Shown here one piece after another: positions 8,504-16,522 of a stretch of DNA of 64,000 bases; the stretch's first letter is position 1, and each line of letters begins with the position of its first letter. A model generated the notes under the pieces. The model was not told the origin of the DNA. It saw only the letters and a list, made by a program, of their open reading frames with translations, and did not search any database. The DNA is taken from assembly GCF_003435375.1 (NCBI RefSeq), contig NZ_QWGL01000010.1, positions 10,102 to 74,101 of the forward strand, given 5' to 3'. This DNA is from Clostridium sp. AM34-11AC (GTDB lineage Bacteria > Bacillota > Clostridia > Lachnospirales > Lachnospiraceae). The position numbers and the translations under genes were made by a program.

Positions 8504-9862
8504 TTAATTAGCCCCGGCTTTCGCCAGAACCTTCTTCATTGAAGTGAGATACACGATCACCGAAGCAATCGGTCCAAGGATATCAGATACCGGTTCTGCG
8601 TAAAATGCCGCTTCAGCTCCGAACATTGCGGGAAGCAGGAAAAGGGATACGAAGTATGTGCCTTTTCGGAAGAAGGAAAGCGGCAGGGCAACCTGTACCT
8701 GACCGAGGCCGGTGAAACCGTCGACGATCTCATACTGGAATGCCAGCGGAATGATCGCCAGAGTGAAGATCCGGATCGCCCGGATCGCCTCTGCGGCAAC
8801 AACCGGGTCTGCTGTAAAGAGACGGACAAACAGGCCGCCGATGGTACGCGCAAGGACGAAGAGCAGAGCGGTGTATGCCGCAGCAAGGCTAAAGATGTAC
8901 TTCTGCGCATTCTTTACGCGGTCGGTCTTTCCGGCTCCGAAATTGTAGGCAAGAACAGCCTGAGTTCCGCTGGTGATACCGCCGAGAGGCATGGTGACTA
9001 CGAGCATGAAGCTCTGGGCAATGGTCGCGCAGGTGATCAGAAGGTCTCCGCGCTCCGCACCGCCGTATTTTTGCAGGATCGCGTTCATGGTGATGATCAT
9101 GACGTTATCCATGGCGATGATGATAAATGGGGTAAAGCCGATGGTGAGCACTCTGCGGATCAGCCGCCAGCTGTAACCGCCGAAGGTGATACGCACCGGC
9201 ATATTTTTTCCGAACAGTGTATTCAGGACGAAAGCGCAGCTCGCCATCTGGGAGATGACGGTTGCGACGGCGGCACCGGAGACGCCCATGTGGAGGCCGA
9301 AGATGAAGATCGGATCCAGAATGATGTTCAGCACCGCGCCGAGGACGACGGAGTACATGCCGGTCTTTGCAAAGCCCTGACAGATGATAAACTGATTCAT
9401 ACCTGTGGACATCAGGGCGAATACGGTTCCAGTCAGATATATTGTAAAATATGCGTTTGCGTAGGGCAGCGTGATATCGCTGGCACCAAAATACCGCAGC
9501 ATCGGAATGCGGATTGGGTAGATGCAGGCCACCATGAGGAGGGAACATACTGCCAGCATGAGGAAGCAGTTTGCAAGGATCCGCTCGGCGGCCTTTTTAT
9601 CGCCCTGTCCCATCTTCATGCTCATAAGCGGGGCACCGCCGATTCCCACGAGAAACGCGACGGAGCCGACCATAGTGACTACCGGACCGCAGACACCGGC
9701 CCCCGCCAGTGCCATGTCGCCGGAGCCGGGGATATTTCCGATATACATGCGGTCTACGATACTGTAAAGGACGCTGACAAACTGTGCCAGCATACTGGGA
9801 ATTGCGATCCGGACGACGAGTTTTTTTATGTCGTCACGGCCGAGATCATTTTCAGCAGCCAT
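8504..9862 (-). CDS. MATE family multidrug/sodium exporter
   Basis: A 452-residue polytopic membrane protein of the MATE (MatE) family, which exports cationic drugs or metabolites in exchange for Na+ or H+. About twelve hydrophobic segments are visible, in two homologous halves; family-type stretches include IAIPSMLAQFVSVLYSIVD near the start and GITSGTQAVLAYNFGAGK in the second half. The start at 9862 is chosen because AGGAGAG lies about 9 bases upstream; the open frame extends further but into non-conserved sequence. A 27-base hairpin sits in its leader (9886-9912). Substrate unknown. Confidence 0.9.
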   Translation of the reverse strand: MAAENDLGRDDIKKLVVRIAIPSMLAQFVSVLYSIVDRMYIGNIPGSGDMALAGAGVCGPVVTMVGSVAFLVGIGGAPLMSMKMGQGDKKAAERILANCFLMLAVCSLLMVACIYPIRIPMLRYFGASDITLPYANAYFTIYLTGTVFALMSTGMNQFIICQGFAKTGMYSVVLGAVLNIILDPIFIFGLHMGVSGAAVATVISQMASCAFVLNTLFGKNMPVRITFGGYSWRLIRRVLTIGFTPFIIIAMDNVMIITMNAILQKYGGAERGDLLITCATIAQSFMLVVTMPLGGITSGTQAVLAYNFGAGKTDRVKNAQKYIFSLAAAYTALLFVLARTIGGLFVRLFTADPVVAAEAIRAIRIFTLAIIPLAFQYEIVDGFTGLGQVQVALPLSFFRKGTYFVSLFLLPAMFGAEAAFYAEPVSDILGPIASVIVYLTSMKKVLAKAGAN

Positions 9863-9885
9863 AATAAAACTCTCCTGTATAAAAT

Positions 9886-9912
9886 CCGCAGTACAGAAAA
9901 ACTGTACTGCGG
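9886..9912 (-). promoter_or_regulatory. Leader hairpin upstream of the MATE gene
   Basis: CCGCAGTACAG, loop of five A (read as T on the coding strand), then CTGTACTGCGG: a perfect 11-bp stem, 23 bases ahead of the start codon. On the coding strand it has no following U-run, so operator or mRNA stabiliser are both possible. Confidence 0.5.
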
Positions 9913-9940
9913 AATATTTGTGTACTTGCGTGAAGATGTA

Positions 9941-9981
9941 GATTGTCGCAAGTGACCTCGCGAATGTGCCAAGGCACATTC
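9941..9981. repeat. Intergenic palindromic repeat, copy 1
   Basis: The palindrome GAATGTGCCAAGGCACATTC at 9962-9981 is preceded by GTCGCAAGTGACC. The same 20-base palindrome, with a similar GTCACAAGCGACC before it, recurs at 25365-25412. It lies between DUF1003 and MATE and could terminate DUF1003 transcription. Confidence 0.6.
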
Positions 9982-9991
9982 TTATTTTGTA

Positions 9992-10549
9992 TTAAGCATT
10001 GTGGATAGGGGATCCGGCTTTTGGCGTGTCTATAGCCTTGCCGGTCTGTTCCAGCATATCCAGACGATGGTTGATCTTTTTCTGGTTTTCGATGATCAGA
10101 TCCATTTTTTTGTGCAGGTCATCGATAATGAGTTCGCTCTTTAAATTGACCTTAAAGTCGTTTTCCGCGCGTTGTCTGTCCTTTGCCTCCTGTCGGTTCT
10201 GGCTCATCATGATAAGGGGAGCCTGAATGGCAGCAATGCAGGAAAGTACCAGATTTAAAAGGATAAACGGGTAGGCATCAAAGGCCTTCGTTCCAAGGAT
10301 AACGTTGACAGCCATCCATCCGACCATGACAGCGATAAAGCTGAAGATAAATGCCCAGCTTCCGGCAAATTTCGCTACTGCGTCGGATGCTCTCTGGCCG
10401 AAGGACAGTTTTTCTGTCTCATTGGAATTTTCTGTGATGTTTGTCATGATCAGCTGATGGATCAGCTCTTCATCTGTAAATTCCTGATCAGTCCTGTTCA
10501 GGAGTTCCCGGATGATTTTTTTTCGTTCGTTTCCGCTTTTCATTTTCAT
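9992..10549 (-). CDS. DUF1003 membrane protein
   Basis: A 185-residue protein of the DUF1003 family, of unknown function. The core has two adjacent membrane segments (FAGSWAFIFSFIAVMVGWMA and FILLNLVLSCIAAIQAPLIM), the conserved QNRQ-x-KDR motif after them, and a C-terminal helical, probably coiled-coil tail (DDLHKKMDLIIENQKKINHR). The start at 10549 has AAGGAG 8 bases upstream; longer in-frame starts lie beyond this site. A minus-strand promoter candidate is at 10679-10707. It points away from bioY. Confidence 0.85.
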   Translation of the reverse strand: MKMKSGNERKKIIRELLNRTDQEFTDEELIHQLIMTNITENSNETEKLSFGQRASDAVAKFAGSWAFIFSFIAVMVGWMAVNVILGTKAFDAYPFILLNLVLSCIAAIQAPLIMMSQNRQEAKDRQRAENDFKVNLKSELIIDDLHKKMDLIIENQKKINHRLDMLEQTGKAIDTPKAGSPIHNA

Positions 10550-10678
10550 AGTGAATCTCCTTATGTCCGGCATATAAAACGCGTGCAGCGCATCGGTGAT
10601 GTATGCGGACACTGTTCTATACTGATAACGGGTAACTGCTAAATTCTCCCAGTTGGCGGTGGGAGGACAAGTACATAG

Positions 10679-10707
10679 AGTATAGCACGTTTTTCTGGGC
10701 GGGTAAA
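10679..10707 (-). promoter_or_regulatory. Candidate promoter of the DUF1003 gene
   Basis: On the minus strand TTTACC, 17-base spacer, TATACT. The -35 is weak (4 of 6). The leader contains a CTCCCA/TGGGAG hairpin. Confidence 0.45.
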
Positions 10708-10750
10708 TGGCACACAGGAAGATTATAGGCAAAAAAGAAAAGGGGAAAAA

Positions 10751-10803
10751 TGTAAACCAAATAATTAAAATGGGTTGACAAATGCACGGAATCTGCGTAT
10801 GAT
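10751..10803 (+). promoter_or_regulatory. bioY promoter with overlapping BirA operator
   Basis: TTGACA (10775-10780), 17-base spacer, TATGAT (10798-10803). Overlapping the -35 is TGTAAACC (10751-10758), 14 bases, GGTTGACA (10773-10780), which matches the Firmicute BirA box of inverted TTGTTAACC-like halves spaced by about 14-15. Biotin-loaded BirA bound here would block the -35 and shut off bioY. Confidence 0.85.
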
Positions 10804-10923
10804 AGGAAAAGAATCGATCAGAACAATTCCATTTTGTGATATGCGTACCGGAATGTAGAATTTAAGAACGATAGAATTTAAGATCCGGCGGCAGAAATGA
10901 TGGATGTTGGGAGGAAAACAAAG

Positions 10924-11478
10924 ATGGAAAAGACAACAGCAAAACACATGTCCACCGCGCAGATGACGGTGACAGCACTTATGACAGCGATTACCTGTAT
11001 CCTGGCACCGATGGCACTTCCGATTCCGATCAGCCCGGTACCGATCAGCCTGACAAACCTTGTCATCTTCTTTATGGCGTATATTCTCGGAATGAAGCTT
11101 TCCGTAGCGAGCTATGTATTATACCTGCTCTTAGGAACAGTAGGACTTCCGGTATTCTCCGGATTTAGTGGCGGTGTCGGTAAGCTTCTCGGACCGACCG
11201 GCGGCTACCTGATCGGATTTATCTTTCTGGCAGCGATCGCAGGCTTCTTCGTTGAGAAGTTCCCGGCAAAGATTTACATGCATGTAGTCGGAATGATCAT
11301 CGGAATGGCGATCTGCTATATCTTCGGAACCGCATGGCTTGCGGGACAGCTCGGAATGAGCTTCGTGGCAGCTCTCGGCGTCGGCGTTATCCCGTATCTT
11401 CCGGGCGACACAGCGAAGATCATCATTGCGATCATCGCAGGTCCGCAGATCCGCAAGGCGGTTTCCAGATTTATGTAG
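10924..11478 (+). CDS. bioY: Biotin transporter S-component BioY
   Basis: A 184-residue membrane protein, the biotin-binding subunit of an energy-coupling-factor importer. Six hydrophobic segments and the family stretches PVPISLTNLVIF and LGPTGGYLIGF are visible. The start at 10924 has GGGAGG 9 bases upstream; an ATG at 10897 has none. No EcfA/EcfT genes adjoin, so it would use the shared ECF module coded elsewhere. Regulation by BirA is supported by the operator on its promoter. A miniature element with a terminator-like core begins 8 bases after the stop. Confidence 0.95.
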   Translation: MEKTTAKHMSTAQMTVTALMTAITCILAPMALPIPISPVPISLTNLVIFFMAYILGMKLSVASYVLYLLLGTVGLPVFSGFSGGVGKLLGPTGGYLIGFIFLAAIAGFFVEKFPAKIYMHVVGMIIGMAICYIFGTAWLAGQLGMSFVAALGVGVIPYLPGDTAKIIIAIIAGPQIRKAVSRFM

Positions 11479-11485
11479 GCTGGAA

Positions 11486-11619
11486 AGTAAGTGTTCAATA
11501 GGTCTGCGCATTTACTGCGCTGACCGTAAGAAAACTTAGAATAGAAGGCAAAAATCCTATCGGCACAGCCGATTTGGAATGGATTTTTGCGCGTAACTGT
11601 GAGGTACTGAACAGTTACG
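11486..11619. mobile_element. Miniature inverted-repeat element, copy A
   Basis: About 134 bases. The right end TACTGAACAGTTACG (11605-11619) mirrors a slightly diverged left end (11486-11500). The body has a hairpin of AAAAATCC and GGATTTTT. It is the reverse complement of copy C at 55195-55329, to which it is clearly similar throughout. No coding capacity. It begins 8 bases after the bioY stop and probably serves as its terminator. Confidence 0.7.
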
Positions 11620-11663
11620 CTGGAAAATATTAATCAGGTATTTCATAAAAACTCATACATCCT

Positions 11664-11718
11664 AAATAAAGATTCACAGCGAAGATCATAGAAAATGATT
11701 TGCTGTGAATTTTTATTT
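11664..11718. terminator. AT-rich hairpin, terminator-like
   Basis: ATTCACAGC (11672-11680) pairs with GCTGTGAAT (11702-11710), flanked by AATAAA and TTTTTATTT that extend the stem. From here to the promoter at 11922 about 200 bases of AT-rich sequence hold no gene that I can support. Confidence 0.55.
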
Positions 11719-11921
11719 ATGTTGAAAAACGTACGATGCTGGCTTCTTATAGCTGATGCGGTGAATGACCCAAATAAGTGTTTACATGGAATCCCGATGT
11801 TGATAAAGCATAGTATGTTGACATTTATTAGCATATGAACAAATTATTTATAAGCAGTACAAATATATATTTTGTACTACGGAACAAAAGCCTAAAACTG
11901 TCAAAAAAACATAGAAAAATC

Positions 11922-11951
11922 TTGACATTTGCCTATAAAACTCGTTATGAT
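11922..11951 (+). promoter_or_regulatory. Promoter of the nucleoside operon
   Basis: TTGACA (11922-11927), 18-base spacer, TATGAT (11946-11951). Predicted start near 11958, about 165 bases ahead of the first gene. Confidence 0.75.
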
Positions 11952-11969
11952 ATTTTCTGCACTATACTG

Positions 11970-12024
11970 ACTCATTAGTTGCCTGAGTAACCCGTAAAAA
12001 AGTCTGCATTTGCAGACCTTTTTT
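11970..12024 (+). promoter_or_regulatory. Leader stem plus intrinsic terminator (attenuator candidate)
   Basis: A stem ACTCA (11970-11974) / TGAGT (11984-11988) is followed by GTCTGCA (12002-12008) / TGCAGAC (12011-12017) and a CTTTTTT tail. The terminator sits between the promoter at 11922 and the operon start at 12125, so readthrough must be controlled or partial. The purine-riboswitch core was looked for and not found. Confidence 0.55.
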
Positions 12025-12124
12025 GTGTAATGGGGAATTTCCGGGAACTCCCAGAAATTTCAGGCAGACTGTCGTGAAGGGCTCTGCATCCGGCCCGCAC
12101 AGGTATAGTGAAGGAGGAAACACC

Positions 12125-13441
12125 ATGAAATCAGTTCATGAAGCATTAGATCAGATCCTTCCGGAGATCATCGCAATGAGCGAAGATATTTACTGTCATC
12201 CGGAGCTTGGATTTAAGGAATTCAGAACAAGAAAAAAGGCGATCGAGGCACTCGACAAGGCGGGGATTCCGCATGAGGATGTCGCGTACACGGGAATCCG
12301 GGCAGTCTTAGATTCCGGAAAGCCGGGGCCGAATATCGGCCTGATCACGGAATTCGACGCGGTTCCGACCTTCGGACATCCGTATGCCAGTGAGGACAGC
12401 TGCGCAGCCCATACCTGCGGCCACTACGGTCAGCTTGGCGTTATGATGAGCTTATTTTTAGCCATCAGGGAATCCGGTATGTTAAAGGATCTCTGCGGAA
12501 AGGTCACACTTCTCGTGACGCCGGCGGAGGAGTTCTGCGATATGGATTACCGGAAGGGACTTATTAAGGAAGGAAAGATCTCCCACCCGTCAGGAAAACA
12601 GGAGATGATCGCAACAGGTATTTTTGACGATGTGGACATCATGTTATCCTGCCACGCTATGGGGATCGATATGACAAAGTATCATGCGGAGATCGGTTCC
12701 AGCTTAAACGGCTTTATCATGAAGCGGGCAATCTTTACAGGAAAGGCGTCCCACGCAGGAGCGAACCCGGAAGGCGGCGTAAACGCGCTCAACGCGGTAA
12801 ACCTTGCCATGACAGGGATCAATTTCCTGAGGGAGACCTTCCGCGCAGATGACGCGATCCGCGTCCATTTCTATGTGCCGGAAGGTGGCCAGTCTGTCAA
12901 TACGGTTCCGGGAAGAACACAGCTTGAGATGTATGTCCGGGCGAAGACAGTTCCGGCGATCTTTGAGACAAACGCGAAAGTGACCCGTGCGATCCGCGCC
13001 GGAGCACTTGCGATCAACTGTGATCTTGAGATTCAGGATACACCGGGTTATTTCCCACTCCATCAGGACGAGAATCTGACAGAGCTTGTGAAGAAACACA
13101 TTTTAGATTATATCGACGAGAGCATGGTCGCTCAGGGAACTCACGGCTTCGCTTCCGGAGATATGGGAGACTTATCCCTCATGTGGCCGATCGTTGAGAT
13201 CGGTGTTGCCGGATTTGAGGGCAGTATCCACGGAAAAGATTTTAAGACGGCGGATCCGGAGCAGGCATACTGTGTCCCGGCTCATTATTTCGCAGATACC
13301 GTGGCAGATCTCTTATCCGATGGCGGTGCGTCCGCGTGGAAGATCAAAGAGGCGTTCAAGCCGGTGATGAACAAGAAAAATTATCTGGAAACTCTGGATA
13401 GTTTGAATAAATCAACTTTTTACGAAAAGGAGAACAACTAA
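12125..13441 (+). CDS. M20 family amidohydrolase/peptidase
   Basis: A 438-residue metal-dependent hydrolase of the M20D (aminoacylase/amidohydrolase) group. Visible: HPELGFKEF near the start, the metal pair in AHTCGHYGQLG, the general-base Glu pair in TPAEEFCD, a His in SCHAMG, and the dimerisation-domain stretch GKASHAGANPEGGVNALNAV. AAGGAGG lies about 8 bases before the ATG at 12125. It is the first gene of an operon with a BMP-family nucleoside importer, only 2 bases before the lipoprotein start, so its substrate probably enters through that importer or derives from a nucleoside. The substrate is not known. Confidence 0.85.
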   Translation: MKSVHEALDQILPEIIAMSEDIYCHPELGFKEFRTRKKAIEALDKAGIPHEDVAYTGIRAVLDSGKPGPNIGLITEFDAVPTFGHPYASEDSCAAHTCGHYGQLGVMMSLFLAIRESGMLKDLCGKVTLLVTPAEEFCDMDYRKGLIKEGKISHPSGKQEMIATGIFDDVDIMLSCHAMGIDMTKYHAEIGSSLNGFIMKRAIFTGKASHAGANPEGGVNALNAVNLAMTGINFLRETFRADDAIRVHFYVPEGGQSVNTVPGRTQLEMYVRAKTVPAIFETNAKVTRAIRAGALAINCDLEIQDTPGYFPLHQDENLTELVKKHILDYIDESMVAQGTHGFASGDMGDLSLMWPIVEIGVAGFEGSIHGKDFKTADPEQAYCVPAHYFADTVADLLSDGGASAWKIKEAFKPVMNKKNYLETLDSLNKSTFYEKENN

Positions 13442-13443
13442 TT

Positions 13444-14619
13444 ATGAAAAAGAAATTCTTATGTAGCACACTTGCAATGGCGATGGCAGCTTCCATGCTG
13501 TTCGGATGCGCAAGCGAGAGCAAGAACGAGACAACCGCAGCAGCAGGCGAGACAACCGCAGCGGCTGCTGAGACAACTGCAGAGGCAGCAAAGGCTGAGA
13601 CAAACGGCGAGAAGTTAAAAGTAACACTTCTTGTTACCGGCTCCTTCGGCGATAAGGCATTCAACGACTCCGCACAGGCCGGTATGGAAAAGCTTGAGGC
13701 TGAGCTTGGCGATAAGGTTGAAGTAAACATGGTCGAGATGGGCAGCGACAAGACAAAGTTTGAAGGTTCCATGTTAGACGCTTGTGAGTCCGATGCAGAC
13801 CTTATTATCACAGGTCTCTGGGACATGAAGGAGATCACAGAGAAGGTTGCTCAGGAGTTCCCGGAGAAGAAGTTCATCATCTTTGATACAGATGTTGACT
13901 ACACGCTTGGTGATTTAAGCAACGTATATTCCATGAGCTACAAGCAGAACGAGGGCGCATTCCTTGCAGGCGTTCTTGCAGCAAGTGCGACAAAGTCCGA
14001 TATGGAATACGCAAACGAGGACAACGTGATCGGTTTCGTAGGCGCAAAGGATACAGCAGCCGTTATCAACGACTCTGCAGTCGGCTTCATCGAGGGCGCT
14101 CAGTTCGTAGATCCGGATGTGAAGGTACTTGTTTCCTACGTTGGTTCCTATGTTGACTCCGCAACAGCAAAAGAGCTTGCGATCACTCAGTACTCCAACG
14201 GCGCTGACGTTGTATTCGTAGCAGCAGGTCCGGCATCCGTAGGTGTTATCGAGGCAGCAGCAGAAAGTAAGAAGTACTGCATCGGTGTTGACTCCGACCA
14301 GGCACTTGCTTACGAGGGCAAGGACGAGGCAAACTTCATCATCTCTTCCGCGATCAAGGGCGTTGGCGACAGCATCTACAATGCAGTTGAGAAGGCAGTT
14401 GACGGAACACTTCCGTACGGTGAGTACCAGATCCTTGGAATCGAGGACGGCGTTGTAGGTCTTGCTGACAACGATATTTACCAGTCTGTTGTTTCCGATG
14501 ATGCGAAGAAGGCTGTCGAGGATGCAAAAGAGAAGCTGCTCGCAGGCGAGGTTACCGTTGATTCCGCTTATGGTATGGATGAGGCAACTCTGAAGGGAAT
14601 CATCAACGGAGCTCAGTAA
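13444..14619 (+). CDS. BMP-family (nucleoside) ABC substrate-binding lipoprotein
   Basis: A 391-residue secreted lipoprotein: signal peptide, lipobox LFGC (Cys22), a 30-residue Ala/Thr/Glu linker, then a Bmp/PnrA-like binding domain. Typical motifs are VTGSFGDKAFNDSAQAG and the later Asp of VGVDSDQA-like sequence IGVDSDQALAYEG. PnrA, NupN and related proteins bind purine nucleosides. Separated by 2 bases from the preceding hydrolase and followed by a 346-base structured gap, then the ATPase and two permeases. The ATG at 13444 has AAGGAG about 11 bases upstream. Family sure; nucleoside specificity inferred. Confidence 0.92.
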   Translation: MKKKFLCSTLAMAMAASMLFGCASESKNETTAAAGETTAAAAETTAEAAKAETNGEKLKVTLLVTGSFGDKAFNDSAQAGMEKLEAELGDKVEVNMVEMGSDKTKFEGSMLDACESDADLIITGLWDMKEITEKVAQEFPEKKFIIFDTDVDYTLGDLSNVYSMSYKQNEGAFLAGVLAASATKSDMEYANEDNVIGFVGAKDTAAVINDSAVGFIEGAQFVDPDVKVLVSYVGSYVDSATAKELAITQYSNGADVVFVAAGPASVGVIEAAAESKKYCIGVDSDQALAYEGKDEANFIISSAIKGVGDSIYNAVEKAVDGTLPYGEYQILGIEDGVVGLADNDIYQSVVSDDAKKAVEDAKEKLLAGEVTVDSAYGMDEATLKGIINGAQ

Positions 14620-14965
14620 AACCCATCTCCAGTTGAGACATGCATCGGATCGGGCGTAGAAAGGTGTTGCAAGCTTGCTTGCATAAGCCTTTTTACGATC
14701 GGGTTGGTATATGGGCATGTCGGAGCAGCGAGTCTTTGTCTCCTGTATTCATGCGGAGAAAACCGAGATATGGTGTTTTTGCCCGGTTCCCGGAACATCT
14801 GGGGATGGGCAGGATACCGTATCGCGGCTCCGCGAATCGCAGGAGATTTTTACATTTACGCGGGCGTAGCCCAATGCCCGCATTTGCATTATATTTGCGA
14901 TTCAGGCAGTTACGAACAGGAACCACTTTCACAGGCAGACAAAGATGCCTTACTTGGAGGAAACA
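14620..14965 (+). other. Structured 346-base gap within the nucleoside operon
   Basis: No supportable gene. It contains hairpins such as GCAAGCTTGC near 14669-14678 followed by CCTTTTTAC, and GCGGGC/GCCCGC near 14861-14882. Such gaps between a binding protein and its transporter often hold partial terminators or RNA-processing sites that favour excess binding protein; that role is inferred. Confidence 0.5.
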
Positions 14966-16522
14966 ATGGAGCAGGAGATCATTTTAGAGGCCCGGAACAT
15001 CACAAAAGTCTATCCGGGCGGCGTTGTGGCAAACCATAATGTCAATCTGCAGATCAAAAAGGGTGAGATCCATGCCCTCGTCGGCGAAAACGGCGCGGGA
15101 AAATCTACCTTAATGAAGATGCTGTTTGGTATGCTGGCACCGACGGAGGGCCAGATCTTCGTGGATGGAAAAGAGGTACATTTCTCATCATCCAGCGACG
15201 CGATCGCGGCCGGACTCGGCATGGTACACCAGCATTTCATGCAGGTCCCGTCCATGACTGTGGCGGAGAACCTGATTCTCGGCGCAGAGACAGGAACTGC
15301 ATTTAAAGTAGACCGGAAAGAGGCGGTGCGGATCACTACGGAGCTTTCCGACAAATATAATCTGAAAGTAGAGGCAAAGGAAAAGGTCGAGGACATTTCT
15401 CTTGCCATGCGTCAGAAGCTTGAGATCTTAAAGGCACTCTACCGGGGTGCCCATATTCTGATCCTGGACGAGCCGACAGCCGTGCTGACACCACAGGAAA
15501 CAGAAGAATTATTTGAACAGTTAAAACTTTTAAGAGAAAACGGCCACACGATCATCTTTATCTCCCACAAATTAAACGAAGTCAAGGCACTCTGCAACCG
15601 TATGACGATCCTCCGGGACGGAAAGACCATGGGAACATACGAGATCTCCGATCTTGATGAACAGGAGATCTCCCGCCTGATGGTCGGCCGCGATGTCAGC
15701 CTGAATATTGAGAAAGAGGAGATGGAGTTCGGAAAGAACGTATTCTCCGTCAAAGACCTTGTCTACGTAGACCAGTTTGGAAAGACGAGACTGGACCATG
15801 TTTCCTTCACGATCAAAGAAGGACAGATCTTAGGTATCGCCGGAATTGACGGAAACGGCCAGTCGGAGCTCGTCGAGGCCATCGTCGGAACCTTAAAGCA
15901 GCAGCAGGGAACCATCACCATGAACGGAAAGGATATCTCCAATGCCCCGGTGCTTGCGCGTCAGGAGACGGGAATCTCCCACGTTTCCGAGGACCGTATG
16001 AAATTCGGTACGGCACCGAAGCTTTCCCTGGAGGACAACGCGATCTCCAAGGTCTACTATACCGATAAATTAAAGACCCACGGACTCCTGGACAGTAAAA
16101 AGATCAGCGAGTTTACGAACCGGATCTTAAAAGAGTTCCTTGTAAAATTCGATAACTCCAAGCAGTCCATCGCGGAGCTTTCCGGCGGTAACGTCCAGAA
16201 GGTAGTTGTCGGTCGTGAATTTGACTATGAGCCGGATCTTCTGATCATGAACCAGCCGACCAGAGGTATCGACGTCGGAGCCATCGAGTTTATCCGTAAG
16301 AAGATCGTGGACATGAGAAGCAGAAAGAAAGCGATCCTGCTTGTATCCGCGGACTTAAGCGAGATCCTTTCCTTAAGTGATACGATCCTTGTCATGCATG
16401 AGGGCCGCATCGTCGGACATATCTCCGATGTGAAGAATACGTCAGAGAACGAGCTTGGTCTTTATATGCTGGGTGTAAAAGAAGATTCCAAGGAGCAGAT
16501 CGGAGGTGCTTACTGTGAATAA
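14966..16522 (+). CDS. Nucleoside ABC importer ATPase (duplicated, RbsA-like)
   Basis: A 518-residue tandem ATPase that energises the nucleoside importer. First domain: Walker A GENGAGKST, Walker B LILDEPTAVLT, H-loop SHKLNE. Second domain: IDGNGQSEL in place of a standard Walker A and LSGGNVQKVVVGRE as signature, as normal for the sugar/nucleoside CUT2-like group where the second site is modified. TTGGAGG lies before the ATG at 14966. The end overlaps the next gene by 8 bases, showing translational coupling. Closest named relatives are NupO/YufO types. Confidence 0.92.
   Translation: MEQEIILEARNITKVYPGGVVANHNVNLQIKKGEIHALVGENGAGKSTLMKMLFGMLAPTEGQIFVDGKEVHFSSSSDAIAAGLGMVHQHFMQVPSMTVAENLILGAETGTAFKVDRKEAVRITTELSDKYNLKVEAKEKVEDISLAMRQKLEILKALYRGAHILILDEPTAVLTPQETEELFEQLKLLRENGHTIIFISHKLNEVKALCNRMTILRDGKTMGTYEISDLDEQEISRLMVGRDVSLNIEKEEMEFGKNVFSVKDLVYVDQFGKTRLDHVSFTIKEGQILGIAGIDGNGQSELVEAIVGTLKQQQGTITMNGKDISNAPVLARQETGISHVSEDRMKFGTAPKLSLEDNAISKVYYTDKLKTHGLLDSKKISEFTNRILKEFLVKFDNSKQSIAELSGGNVQKVVVGREFDYEPDLLIMNQPTRGIDVGAIEFIRKKIVDMRSRKKAILLVSADLSEILSLSDTILVMHEGRIVGHISDVKNTSENELGLYMLGVKEDSKEQIGGAYCE

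Noticed and set aside
9071..9955. Long open frame of 294 codons antisense to the MATE gene
   Set aside because: The minus-strand frame codes a clear MATE transporter; the other is a codon-usage shadow with no motif or start site.
11952..12124. Purine riboswitch upstream of the nucleoside operon
   Set aside because: CCGTAAA occurs, but the conserved J1-2/J2-3 core and the paired loops of the purine aptamer are absent.
13504..13610. Ala/Thr/Glu-rich repeats in three lipoprotein genes as possible phase-variable tracts
   Set aside because: They are lipobox-proximal linkers typical of this bacterial group, with mixed codons and no long homopolymer.
14640..15039. Frames of about 110 codons in the nucleoside operon gap
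   Set aside because: No ribosome site, no recognisable protein character, and overlap with hairpins and the start of the ATPase.
16200..16230. Second nucleotide site of the nucleoside ATPase as a decayed site
   Set aside because: The modified second site (IDGNGQSEL, LSGGNVQK) is normal for this ATPase family, unlike the case of the ABC-F protein at 6715.
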